Below are positions 46,509-54,743 of a stretch of DNA of 64,000 nt, one piece after another (position 1 is the first letter of the stretch; every line of letters starts with the position of its first letter). A program made the position numbers and the translations under genes. The stretch spans positions 61,381 through 125,380 of the forward strand of contig CALZID010000005.1 of assembly GCA_945787805.1 (NCBI GenBank), in the 5' to 3' direction. Under the pieces are notes generated by a model. The model made no database searches. It was not told where the DNA came from and worked only from the letters and a program-made list of their open reading frames with translations. Source of the DNA: an uncultured Clostridia bacterium. Lineage in GTDB: Bacteria; Bacillota; Clostridia; Oscillospirales; Acutalibacteraceae.

Positions 46509-47390
46509 TTATTTAATTGATTCATTCAAAAGCTTTAAAATATCTTCCCTTGAGAAGTTATATTTTTTATTACAGAAATGACAAACAACTTCTGTGTTTT
46601 CGTCTTCCGCCATCTCACGAAGTCCGTCTGCCCCTGCGCTAATAAGTGCCGCAGTAACTCTTTCTTCACTGCAATCGCATTTATATTCGATTTCTTGTCT
46701 GTCAAGGAATTGCATATTGAATTCGGGCAAAACCGCTTCGCAAATCTTTTCGGGAGTAAGTCCTTCTGCAAGCATTGTTGTAACAGGCTTTATATTTTCG
46801 AGCCCTTTTTCAACAAGCGTAATTGTATGTTCATCTGCGGTAGGCAATAACTGAATTAAAAATCCGCCGGCTAAAAGCACATTTTCGGTTTCGGGGTCAA
46901 CAAGCACACCGAGAGCACAAACCGTCGGCGTTTGCTCGCTTGTGAAATAATAAGCGGTAATATCTTCTGCGATTTCACCCGAAACTATGGGAATCTGCGC
47001 ACAATAGGGTTCTTTGAGTCCCATATCTTTAATCACAGTCAGAAATCCGTCTTTACCGATAGCGCCCGAAACATCAAGCTTGCCCTTTGCGTTTAAAGGC
47101 AAATGTACATTTCTGTCGCCGATATAACCCTTAACCTGTCCCTTTGAATTTGCAACCGCAACAACGGGGGAAGCGGGTCCGTTACCGCTCATTTTTATTG
47201 TGAGAGTATCTTTATCACCCTTGAGAAGAACACCCATCATACCCGATGCCGTGATAAGTCTTCCGAGCGCTGCCGAACAAACCTTTGATGTGTTGTGAAT
47301 GTTCTGCATTTCCTGTACCATTTCAGTTGAATTGACCGCTAACACATAGAGCGTTCCGTCTTCTGAAATCATTCTGACTAATTCGTTCAT
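46509..47390 (-). CDS. hslO: Redox-regulated chaperone Hsp33
   Basis: A 293-residue holdase activated by oxidative unfolding. The C-terminal zinc switch is visible as CDC...CHFC (CxC and CxxC). The N-terminal domain includes LGRLITASGMMGVLLKGD and the GxVxGYIGD-type segment QVKGYIGDRNV. It overlaps the methyltransferase gene by 4 bases, forming an operon yerC-methyltransferase-hslO. Confidence 0.96.
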   Translation of the reverse strand: MNELVRMISEDGTLYVLAVNSTEMVQEMQNIHNTSKVCSAALGRLITASGMMGVLLKGDKDTLTIKMSGNGPASPVVAVANSKGQVKGYIGDRNVHLPLNAKGKLDVSGAIGKDGFLTVIKDMGLKEPYCAQIPIVSGEIAEDITAYYFTSEQTPTVCALGVLVDPETENVLLAGGFLIQLLPTADEHTITLVEKGLENIKPVTTMLAEGLTPEKICEAVLPEFNMQFLDRQEIEYKCDCSEERVTAALISAGADGLREMAEDENTEVVCHFCNKKYNFSREDILKLLNESIK

Positions 47391-48160
47391 TTATATTCAC
47401 CTTCAACTATTGTTTTAGTCTTTTTTGCAACAAATGTAACACGCTGAGAGTTATATGTCACTTCGTTGTCCGTATAGTCGTCATAACAGCCTATAAGCTC
47501 AAATCCGCTGTCTTGCAGCATTTCATTTATTATGCAAATATCATAAGAATATTCAGAAAAGCTTTCACTAAATCTTTTATAGTCGTCGTTATCTTCATTT
47601 TTAATAAAAAAATCAAGGTCAATATCAATCTTGAAAGTGTTTTCATCAAAGGCATTGTGCCAGATGCAATATACCTCGTCTAAATCATAGAAGAAAACAT
47701 TGTTTCCGAGAATTTTCTTGTGCTTATAGGGTGTGTTTATATCAAAAACAAAAATACCGCCCATGTTCATAAAAAGTGAAATTCGGCGAAATGTTTCTTT
47801 GACTTTTTCCGTACTTTCAATATGATTTATTGTATCAAGACTGCAAACGGCGGCGTCAACCGTGCCGAACAAATCAAGGCTTTCACCGCTTTGACAAAGA
47901 AATACGGCGGGGGAGTCTGTCTCATATTTTTTCTCATTTGCAACACTCAACATATCTTCGCTTGGGTCAACGCCGATAATCTCATATCCTTTTTCTTCCA
48001 GCAAAAATGAAAGTGTACCTGTGCCGCAACCTAAATCAAGCAAAAGCCCCCCGTCTATCCCGTTCTGAGATAACAGAGAGCAAATTCTGTCAGCAAATTG
48101 TTGATAGTTTACATTTTCGGTCAAAATGTCATAGACCGAAGCGAAAACATCATAACTCAT
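47387..48160 (-). CDS. Class I SAM-dependent methyltransferase
   Basis: A 257-residue Rossmann methyltransferase. Motif I is LLDLGCGTGTLSFLL, followed by IIGVDPSEDML and AVCSLDTINHI. Small-molecule or protein target unknown. Overlaps both neighbours by 4 bases, so it is translationally coupled between yerC and hslO. Confidence 0.9.
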   Translation of the reverse strand: MSYDVFASVYDILTENVNYQQFADRICSLLSQNGIDGGLLLDLGCGTGTLSFLLEEKGYEIIGVDPSEDMLSVANEKKYETDSPAVFLCQSGESLDLFGTVDAAVCSLDTINHIESTEKVKETFRRISLFMNMGGIFVFDINTPYKHKKILGNNVFFYDLDEVYCIWHNAFDENTFKIDIDLDFFIKNEDNDDYKRFSESFSEYSYDICIINEMLQDSGFELIGCYDDYTDNEVTYNSQRVTFVAKKTKTIVEGEYK

Positions 48161-48444
48161 TTTTCAAGCCTCTCAAAAACAATATCATAGCCGTCAGCAC
48201 CGTATTGAAGACTTCGGTTTACACGACTGATTGTTGCGGTTGACGCACCTGTTTCGGCAACGATATCGTTATAAACTTTTTTCTCGGTAAGCATTTTTGC
48301 AACAACACAACGCTGAGCCATTGAATGAAACTCGGTTAATGTGCAAAGGTCTTCAAAGAAATTATAGCACTCTTCTTCGTTTTTAAGCTGCATAATGCAC
48401 TTAACAAGAAAATCTGTATTGTCATTTTTAAAAGTCTTTTTCAT
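48157..48444 (-). CDS. YerC/YecD-family TrpR-like regulator
   Basis: A 95-residue DNA-binding protein of the TrpR-like YerC family. The HTH is in SMAQRCVVAKMLTEKKVYNDI (in part) and TGASTATISRVNRSLQYG. Start 48444 is supported by GGAGG upstream; the extension from 48477 is not needed. First gene of a three-gene operon. Confidence 0.9.
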   Translation of the reverse strand: MKKTFKNDNTDFLVKCIMQLKNEEECYNFFEDLCTLTEFHSMAQRCVVAKMLTEKKVYNDIVAETGASTATISRVNRSLQYGADGYDIVFERLEK

Positions 48445-48513
48445 AAGGTATAAACCTCCGCAAAATTTTACATTCACATTTTAACACATTAAAACTCGAA
48501 AGTAAACAAGATT

Positions 48514-49419
48514 TTACAAAATCGTATGCAAAATAATTCCGGGGATAACCGAACAAATATAAAGAATACCCAAAATCTTTATGTTATCTTTAATTTTTTT
48601 CTTATTGCGGAACAGAATAAGCATTCCCGCACCCGCATTTGTGCAAAGTCCCGCAATCAGCGAGCCGAAGCTTAAAGTACCGCTTATGTAAAGCTGAGTG
48701 AGCAAAACAGAAGAAGCACAGTTGGGAATAAATCCTATTAAAGCGGAAAGCAGGGGCTGAAAAGCCGAATTTGAAAGTAAAACAGATGAGATTTTATCCA
48801 TTCCCAAAAGTGAAGAAGAAAAATCAATTATAAATGTGAATAAAAACAGAAAGAAAAAAACTTTAACGGTGTGTATCAAAGCAGGCTTTAAAACGCTGCC
48901 GCTTTCTTCGCAACCGCAACGGTCGTGCTCACATAAATCGTGTGAATGGTGATGATGCTCATGCTTGTGACTGCATTTTTTCTCAACTGCATAAATAATA
49001 TAGCCAAAGACGAGAGCTATAACTATCTTTGCAATTAAAAGCCGCAGCACTTCAAAAGCGCCGTTGGGTGCGGCAGCCAATAAAATAATCGCTTCATCAG
49101 AAGTGGCAAGAAAAACCGCAATAAGAGTGCCCAAAGCGATAATTCCGCTGCTGTAAAGATTGGCGCTCATTACTGAAAAGCCGCATTGCGGAATACAGCC
49201 TAAAACCGTACCGATTAAAGGACCCGTTATTCCCGCACTTTTAAAAATATGCTTGATTTTCTCCTGTGCTTTGTGCTCTAAATATTCAATCATTAAAAAT
49301 GCAAGAAATAAAAAGGGGAGCATTTTAAGAGTGTCGGTCAATGAGCAGAGCAAAACATCAATTACTCCATGTAAAGAGAAAACAGCTTCGTGAGTGTAGG
49401 TGTGTAATAATATTGTCAT
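48514..49419 (-). CDS. Putative metal (Mn/As-type) efflux permease with His-rich loop
   Basis: A 301-residue membrane protein with eight to nine helices in two related halves, each with a GxIPxCxxSV-like motif (GCIPQCGFSVM and GFIPNCASSVL). A cytosolic loop of about 35 residues is rich in His, Cys and Asp (HEHHHHSHDLCEHDRCGC), a likely metal-binding site. The family is annotated as putative manganese or arsenic exporters. Its ATG shares one base with the Fur-family stop (TAATG) and GGAG precedes it, so it is coupled to the regulator. Confidence 0.82.
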   Translation of the reverse strand: MTILLHTYTHEAVFSLHGVIDVLLCSLTDTLKMLPFLFLAFLMIEYLEHKAQEKIKHIFKSAGITGPLIGTVLGCIPQCGFSVMSANLYSSGIIALGTLIAVFLATSDEAIILLAAAPNGAFEVLRLLIAKIVIALVFGYIIYAVEKKCSHKHEHHHHSHDLCEHDRCGCEESGSVLKPALIHTVKVFFFLFLFTFIIDFSSSLLGMDKISSVLLSNSAFQPLLSALIGFIPNCASSVLLTQLYISGTLSFGSLIAGLCTNAGAGMLILFRNKKKIKDNIKILGILYICSVIPGIILHTIL

Positions 49420-49823
49420 TATGTTTTCTCCTTTATACAAGTTTTACAAGTGCCGTAAAGCACGGTTTTTGAGCCGTCTACGGTGAATTGATGGTCATTG
49501 AAAATATGGGCAGACAGCTTATCTAAAAAGTCGCATTCAGTATGAATCAGCTTTCCGCAAACCGAACATTTAAGGTGATAATGATTATGACAACGGTCAG
49601 AATTGTTATATTGATAGCAGCAAGCATCTTTTTCGCCCGTGAAAAATTTTCTGACCTTACCCGTTTCTACAAGTTTGTCCAACTGACGGTAAACAGTAGT
49701 TCTGCCGATTTTTTCTCCACTTGAAACAAGCGCAAAATAAACATCCTCTGCTGAAAAATGTTTTGCAGTATTATTTTTTAGAAAATCGTCAACTAAACGG
49801 CTTTGCTTTGTTTCATAGCTCAT
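49419..49823 (-). CDS. Fur-family metalloregulator (Zur/Fur-like)
   Basis: A 134-residue regulator. Winged HTH (HFSAEDVYFAL, GRTTVYRQLDKLVETG), the HNHYHLKCSVCGKLIH metal/dimerization region and the structural zinc pairs CSVC and CKTC are present. It drives a permease encoded immediately downstream and very likely represses itself through the 7-5-7 inverted repeat just past its -10. Metal (Zn, Mn or Fe) cannot be told from sequence alone. Confidence 0.92.
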   Translation of the reverse strand: MSYETKQSRLVDDFLKNNTAKHFSAEDVYFALVSSGEKIGRTTVYRQLDKLVETGKVRKFFTGEKDACCYQYNNSDRCHNHYHLKCSVCGKLIHTECDFLDKLSAHIFNDHQFTVDGSKTVLYGTCKTCIKEKT

Positions 49824-49842
49824 ATTCTCACCTCAAACTGAA

Positions 49843-49889
49843 TTTGAAACTCATTTTCAAATTATAACTCGGTTTGGTGCTTATGTCAA
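49843..49889 (-). promoter_or_regulatory. Fur-family promoter with operator
   Basis: On the minus strand TTGACA (49889-49884), 17 bases and TATAAT (49866-49861). The inverted repeat TTTGAAA-N5-TTTCAAA (49843-49861) begins at the last base of the -10 and covers the expected start, a Fur-box-like operator suited to autorepression. Confidence 0.8.
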
Positions 49890-49899
49890 TCAAATTTTG

Positions 49900-49928
49900 T
49901 TGACACTATTTGCCAAATTTTATATAAT
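49900..49928 (+). promoter_or_regulatory. Predicted promoter of GH51 lipoprotein
   Basis: TTGACA (49900-49905), 17-base spacer, TATAAT (49923-49928), consensus-perfect, back-to-back with the fur promoter. Confidence 0.8.
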
Positions 49929-49958
49929 TACTGTAAATAAATAAAAAGGGGAATGGAA

Positions 49959-52727
49959 ATGAAAAACACATTCTTAAAGGTAACGGGTATTACATTAGCG
50001 CTTGTTTTAGTGCTTCTCTCTGTTTTTACGGGGTGTGCACCAAAAGAAGAGCCGAAAGACGAACCGCAAGAAGCGACTCCCGTCGTTGTGAATAACGAAG
50101 GAGCAAATTCTGTTTCGGCATACAATAAGGCTTCGGCAAACTATACATTGGATGTTGATGCAGGGGATAAAATTTATGATATCAGCGATTTGCTTTTCGG
50201 TATTTTCTTTGAAGATATCAACTTTGCGGCTGACGGCGGACTCTATGCAGAAATGGTAGCAAACCGTTCGTTTGAGTTCACTGCGTTGGCGCAGGGCGAT
50301 AACCTTTATAACTGGAATTCTGTCAATAATGCGGATATTAAGGTTACACAGATTTCCAAGGATTGCCTTAATGAGAATAATCCGAGTTATCTCATTATAA
50401 AAAATGAAGCAGATGATTTTGCAGGCATTGAGAATAAGGGCTTTCTTGACGGAATGGCAATCGCAAAGGATGCTGAATACAACCTTTCTTTCTATGCAAA
50501 AGCACCTGAAAGCTATGAGGGTAATATTCAGGCAAACCTTGCAGTTGACGGCAAAGTCGTAGGCACCGCTGTTATCGAAAAGGTAACTGACGGTTGGAAT
50601 AAATATTCCGCAAAGCTTACATCATCCGTTGATGCCGAAAAGGGTGTAACATTACAAATTCTTATGGGCAAAGGTGAAGTGCATTTCGATATGATTTCAC
50701 TTTTCCCCGAAGACACATTTAAGGGCAGAGAGAACGGACTTCGTAAAGATTTGGGTCAGCTGCTCGAAGATATGCAGCCTAAATTCTTGCGTTTCCCCGG
50801 CGGATGTGTTATTGAAGGCTATGACGATATGACCGCTTATGACTGGAAAGACTCAATCGGTGTCGGCAAAGACGGACTTCCGCTTCTTTTCAACGGAAAA
50901 TACGGTGATGTTGCAACAAGAAGTCAGGGTGTCAGCATCTGGACGGATTTAGCAACAACCGAAGACCCGTATCCGAGCTTTTTCTCCTACGGTCTCGGCT
51001 TCTATGAATATTTCACACTTTGCGAAGACATCGGAGCAATCGGCGTTCCGGTTCTCAACTGCGGACTTTACTGTCAAATGCGCGGCAAAGGACCGGTTGC
51101 GATGGATACGCCCGAGTTCAAGCAATATATTCAAGATATGCTGGATTTAGTTGAATTCTGCCGTGGCGATAAAAATTCAACCTGGGGTAAAGTCCGTGCT
51201 TCTATGGGTAATCCGGAGCCGTTTGAACTTAAATATATATGCATCGGCAACGAAAATGAAAATACGGATTATTTTGAAAGATACAGCGCATTTCTTAATG
51301 CTTTTAATGAAGCAAAGGCAAAAAATCCCAAGCTTTATGAAGGTCTTGAGCTTATCTATTCATCAGGTGCGGCAGATGCAATAAACGGTTGGAACCATAT
51401 TCCGTCTTATGAATATGCAAAAGAACAGCTCGATAAAATGGGCTCAACAGATGCAAAGGACTTTGCGGGCGCGGTTGACCAGCATTATTACAACGAGCCC
51501 GAATGGTTCTTAAAGCATGCCGATTATTATGACGAAAGCAACTATAAGAGAAATGTCAGCGAAATGACCGATACCATTTACGGCGGTGCAATCAAAATTT
51601 TCCTTGGCGAATATGCGGCAAAGAGCAACACTCTCAAATCGGCACTTGCAGAAGGCGCATATATGACGGGACTTGAGAGAAACGGCGATATTGTTGAGAT
51701 GGCGGCTTATGCACCGCTTTTCAGCAGCACGGTTGCACGCCACTGGGCACCGAATCTTATTTGGTTTGACAACAATACGGCAATGGGTTCAATAAGCTAT
51801 TATGTTCAAAAGCTTTTCTCGCTTAATCAGGGCGACTATGTAATAAAACACACCCTTGACGGTGCAAAAACAGAGCAAGAAGACCTGAAAGGTGCGGTTG
51901 GCGTCGGCACTTGGTACACATCCGCTAAATTTGATAACATTGTTGTAACAGATAACAATACCGGTGAAGTTTTGGCAGAAGACAGCTGCAGCCTTTTCTC
52001 AAAATCAAATTGGGATTTCGCAACTGACGGTAAGTGGAGAATTAAAGGCGGAGCGCTCACCAACACCACAACCGATATGGAATATACCGAAACAGGCAGC
52101 GTGGCATATTTCGGTGAAAAGGACTGGACTGATTATACATATACCGTAGAAGCCACCAAGCTTGACGGCGACGAAGGCTTCTTAATTCCGTTTGCGGTTC
52201 AAGGCAAAGAGAATAACATCTTCTGGAATATCGGCGGTTGGCATAATACGGTTTCTTGTTTGCAAAGAATTACAGATAATACAAAAACAGGTCAGATTAA
52301 CGGTACTGTTAAAGACTGTGTAATTGAAACAGGAAAAACATATAAACTCAAGGTTGAAGTAAATGGCAGTGCAGTCAAATGCTATATCGATGATGAGCTC
52401 TATATAGATTATGATTTCGGCTGTCCCGCACAAGCGGAAACATATACAGTTGTCAGTGCATGCGATAACGGTGATATCATTGTAAAACTTGTAAATACAA
52501 CCGAAAATGCAAAAACAGTTGCGGTGGATATCAAGAATGCAGAGATAAATTCAACTGCGGTTGTAAATCAAGTGGCAGGGGATTCCCTTGAAAACGATAA
52601 TGTGTTAGGTGCAGATGAATCAACACATCTTAAAATGCAAGAGTTTACACTCGACGGGGTTTCAAAACAGTTTAACTACACAATTCCTGCATATTCGGTA
52701 ACAAGCATCAGACTTACAACAAAATAA
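49959..52727 (+). CDS. Alpha-L-arabinofuranosidase-type GH51 lipoprotein
   Basis: A ~922-residue surface lipoprotein. Signal peptide with lipobox VFTGC is followed by an acidic, proline-containing linker. A GH51-like catalytic core contains the acid/base Glu in IGNENENTDYF (E432) and nucleophile Glu in IFLGEYAAKS (E551). A carbohydrate-binding, CBM4_9-like region precedes it (~150-250), and a LamG-type module (~640-800) follows the core. It would release arabinose from plant polysaccharides at the cell surface. Start 49959 fits AGGGG 7 bases upstream. Ends at a strong terminator. Confidence 0.93.
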   Translation: MKNTFLKVTGITLALVLVLLSVFTGCAPKEEPKDEPQEATPVVVNNEGANSVSAYNKASANYTLDVDAGDKIYDISDLLFGIFFEDINFAADGGLYAEMVANRSFEFTALAQGDNLYNWNSVNNADIKVTQISKDCLNENNPSYLIIKNEADDFAGIENKGFLDGMAIAKDAEYNLSFYAKAPESYEGNIQANLAVDGKVVGTAVIEKVTDGWNKYSAKLTSSVDAEKGVTLQILMGKGEVHFDMISLFPEDTFKGRENGLRKDLGQLLEDMQPKFLRFPGGCVIEGYDDMTAYDWKDSIGVGKDGLPLLFNGKYGDVATRSQGVSIWTDLATTEDPYPSFFSYGLGFYEYFTLCEDIGAIGVPVLNCGLYCQMRGKGPVAMDTPEFKQYIQDMLDLVEFCRGDKNSTWGKVRASMGNPEPFELKYICIGNENENTDYFERYSAFLNAFNEAKAKNPKLYEGLELIYSSGAADAINGWNHIPSYEYAKEQLDKMGSTDAKDFAGAVDQHYYNEPEWFLKHADYYDESNYKRNVSEMTDTIYGGAIKIFLGEYAAKSNTLKSALAEGAYMTGLERNGDIVEMAAYAPLFSSTVARHWAPNLIWFDNNTAMGSISYYVQKLFSLNQGDYVIKHTLDGAKTEQEDLKGAVGVGTWYTSAKFDNIVVTDNNTGEVLAEDSCSLFSKSNWDFATDGKWRIKGGALTNTTTDMEYTETGSVAYFGEKDWTDYTYTVEATKLDGDEGFLIPFAVQGKENNIFWNIGGWHNTVSCLQRITDNTKTGQINGTVKDCVIETGKTYKLKVEVNGSAVKCYIDDELYIDYDFGCPAQAETYTVVSACDNGDIIVKLVNTTENAKTVAVDIKNAEINSTAVVNQVAGDSLENDNVLGADESTHLKMQEFTLDGVSKQFNYTIPAYSVTSIRLTTK

Positions 52728-52729
52728 AA

Positions 52730-52774
52730 AAACGGGGCTGTAAAAAAACGAAAGTTTTTTTACAGCCCCGTTTT
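52730..52774 (+). terminator. GH51 terminator
   Basis: Twenty-plus-base near-perfect stem with the GGGGCTGTAAAAAAAC / GTTTTTTTACAGCCCC core and GAAA loop. Confidence 0.95.
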
Positions 52775-52797
52775 GGGGTTAGAAAAAAATGCGTAGA

Positions 52798-52887
52798 ATG
52801 GACAAACTGAGCGATAACAAGGCTTTTGCCTTGTTATCGGTTACCCGACGGCGTACAAAGGTACGCCGAGCGGCGAAGTTTGTTCAT
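52798..52887. repeat. Cloverleaf-forming element
   Basis: Closing stem 52798-52808 with 52877-52887 (ATGGACAAACT / AGTTTGTTCAT, one G-T), a perfect 12-bp hairpin 52812-52839 (CGATAACAAGGC-TTTT-GCCTTGTTATCG) and a perfect 7-bp hairpin 52850-52867 (GGCGTAC-AAAG-GTACGCC). Three stems enclose almost the whole 90 bases. No gene is present. It may be a small mobile repeat or a structured RNA; the following ~140 bases to the yeiH remnant show nothing. Confidence 0.7.
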
Positions 52888-53028
52888 AGCATAAAACATT
52901 ATTTTTTATCTGTTTTTTGATTTTTATTACTTTTATTTGATTAAATGCTGTTTTTGGGGTATAAAAAACCTTTATATATGGTGTTTTATGCGGTCTACAC
53001 TTTTTTTACAACCCCATATTTTTTGGAA

Positions 53029-53640
53029 TTATACAAGTCCCATTGCATATTCAACACCGATAGCAACAATTACCACAAGTGCTGAAATAATAAATCCGTG
53101 CAGCATAGGTCTTGCTCCCGATTTCGCCATTTTCTTAAAATCGGTATTAAGACCGATAGCCGCAAGGGCTGAAACCATAATAAACTTGCTTATCTCTTTT
53201 GCACCGCTTGAAATAATTTCAGGCACAACGCCCAAGCTGTTTATAACCGTCAAACCTAAAAATCCGAGAATAAACCAAGGGAAAAGCTTTGTGATTTTTA
53301 CTTTTTTCTTTTCTGCATTTGCACCCAATTCTTTTTGCTTTAATTTTGAGTTGATAACTGCAAAAATCAAAACTACGGGTATAATTGAAAGTGTACGGGT
53401 GAGCTTTACCATTGTGGCAAAGTCACCGGCTGCTTCGCTATATGCAAATCCTGCCGCAACAACGCTTGAAGTGTCGTTTACAGCGGTGCCCGCCCATAAA
53501 CCGTAGGCTTCGTCTGAAAGCCCGAGCCATTCTCCCATAAAGGGAAAGAGTAAAATCATAACCATATCAAAAATAAATGTGGCAGACATAGCATAGGCAA
53601 CATCCATATCGTCAGCGTCAATAACGGGAGCCAGCGCCGC
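53029..53640 (-). pseudogene. Truncated YeiH/PSE-family sulfate exporter
   Basis: The visible frame (from about ...AALAPVIDADDMDVAYAMSATFIFD to the C-terminal AMGLV) matches the C-terminal half of YeiH-type putative sulfate exporters, which are ~340 residues. Only ~203 residues remain; the N-terminal four or five helices are missing. Upstream of AALAP the frame hits a stop inside a long palindrome (53639-53695), which begins exactly where homology ends. A translation start at 53607 would give a 192-residue fragment, unlikely to be functional. Confidence 0.85.
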
Positions 53641-53695
53641 GATATGTTTTGTTTCCGCTCGGGGCTACGCCCCTCGCTCCAACAAAACATATCGC
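53639..53695. repeat. Long palindrome at the yeiH truncation point
   Basis: Fifteen-base perfect arms (GCGATATGTTTTGTT at 53639-53653 and its inverse at 53681-53695) with an inner GGGGC-TAC-GCCCC hairpin. The 410-base region that follows to the TetR gene has no convincing coding capacity apart from the TetR promoter; it may be a degraded mobile element. Confidence 0.7.
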
Positions 53696-54018
53696 CAACA
53701 GCTTCTCAATTATTTTTTTACTTCCCCAGTCTCACATCATTGACAAATCTACACAATCAAGATAACGCACAAAAATACTTTGGAAAAACTGCATTAAACT
53801 ATTTGATTGTTTTTACAATTACACCTTTAAAATTCTGCCTAAATGAACAGCCAAAGTCGCCGTTTACACATATAATGCAATTCCCCATAATTTGTACGCA
53901 AACAATATGTGGAACACGATTGAACCATCAGTATAATTACAATCCGTTGTCCAAATTAGGCAAGTTTTTATCAGCAATATTTAAATGTGAATTATTTGTA
54001 AACACTTTAATTGAAATA

Positions 54019-54075
54019 TTGACTAACAGTCATTTTGTGTTATAATTGCAAAGTGTTAGAACTGACTGTTAGTCA
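54019..54075 (+). promoter_or_regulatory. TetR promoter with two inverted operator copies
   Basis: TTGACT (54019-54024), 16 bases, TATAAT (54041-54046). The 13-base sequence TGACTAACAGTCA occurs at 54020-54032, covering the -35, and in inverse at 54063-54075, downstream of the start. This layout suggests autoregulation of the TetR-exporter operon, possibly by looping. Confidence 0.8.
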
Positions 54076-54110
54076 TTTTTGAGAATTTAAGAATGAAATG
54101 AAGTGTGAAA

Positions 54111-54743
54111 ATGGATAAAATTGTACAGAAAAAAAATGAAAAATATCAAAACTTAATTTCCGCCGCCTTTGATTTGTTTGAAAGCAACGGAATTGCATCG
54201 GTTTCAATCGACGATATCGTAAAAAGAGCAGGTGTGGCAAAAGGCACTTTTTATTTGTATTTTAAAGATAAACTCGATTTGATTTCAAAAGTGATCTTGA
54301 AAAAAGCGGCGGAATATATGTTATCAGATGCTGAAATAAACGACATTAACAGCGAAAGCGAATTTAATAAGCACATAAAAACATATATTGATTTGCTTGT
54401 TGATTTCCTTCAAAAAAATAAAACTCTGACATTACTGATAGATAAGAATGTGCATGTATGCGTAAATGCGGTTATTGAAAACAGAGAGGGTATGATTAAA
54501 GAATTATATGAAAAGATACTTGAATATTTTGAAAAACTTGGATTTGCGCCCCATGAAATCGAAGTCAAAATGTATCTTTGTATAGACCTTATTGTCTCAT
54601 CTTGCTGTAATGCAATTATCAGAGGAAAACCGTATTCTTTGAATGAGGTTAAGCCGCATTTGTATGACATAGTGGTAATGAGTATTTTCGGTGCGGAACA
54701 ATCAAGAAAAATAACCGATTCGGCAGGTGGTTTATGTGATTAA
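54111..54743 (+). CDS. TetR/AcrR-family regulator
   Basis: A ~210-residue regulator. The HTH is SVSIDDIVKRAGVAKGTFYLYFKDKLDL (residues ~30-57, in part), followed by a helical ligand-binding domain. GTG 54105 is an alternative start. Its last 8 bases overlap the RND exporter gene (start 54736), so both are made from one transcript. It most likely represses the operon through the duplicated 13-base operator and is released by a substrate of the exporter. Confidence 0.9.
   Translation: MDKIVQKKNEKYQNLISAAFDLFESNGIASVSIDDIVKRAGVAKGTFYLYFKDKLDLISKVILKKAAEYMLSDAEINDINSESEFNKHIKTYIDLLVDFLQKNKTLTLLIDKNVHVCVNAVIENREGMIKELYEKILEYFEKLGFAPHEIEVKMYLCIDLIVSSCCNAIIRGKPYSLNEVKPHLYDIVVMSIFGAEQSRKITDSAGGLCD

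Noticed and set aside
46283-46581. Two short plus-strand frames in the GC-rich repeats
   Set aside because: They follow the repeat sequence itself and lack ribosome sites.
52937-53506. Plus-strand frame of 189 residues over the yeiH remnant
   Set aside because: It is antisense to the recognisable YeiH segment and has no ribosome site.
53644-54045. 133-residue plus-strand frame over the palindrome and TetR upstream region
   Set aside because: It starts inside the palindrome, runs through the TetR -35 region and resembles no family; more likely degraded or noncoding DNA.
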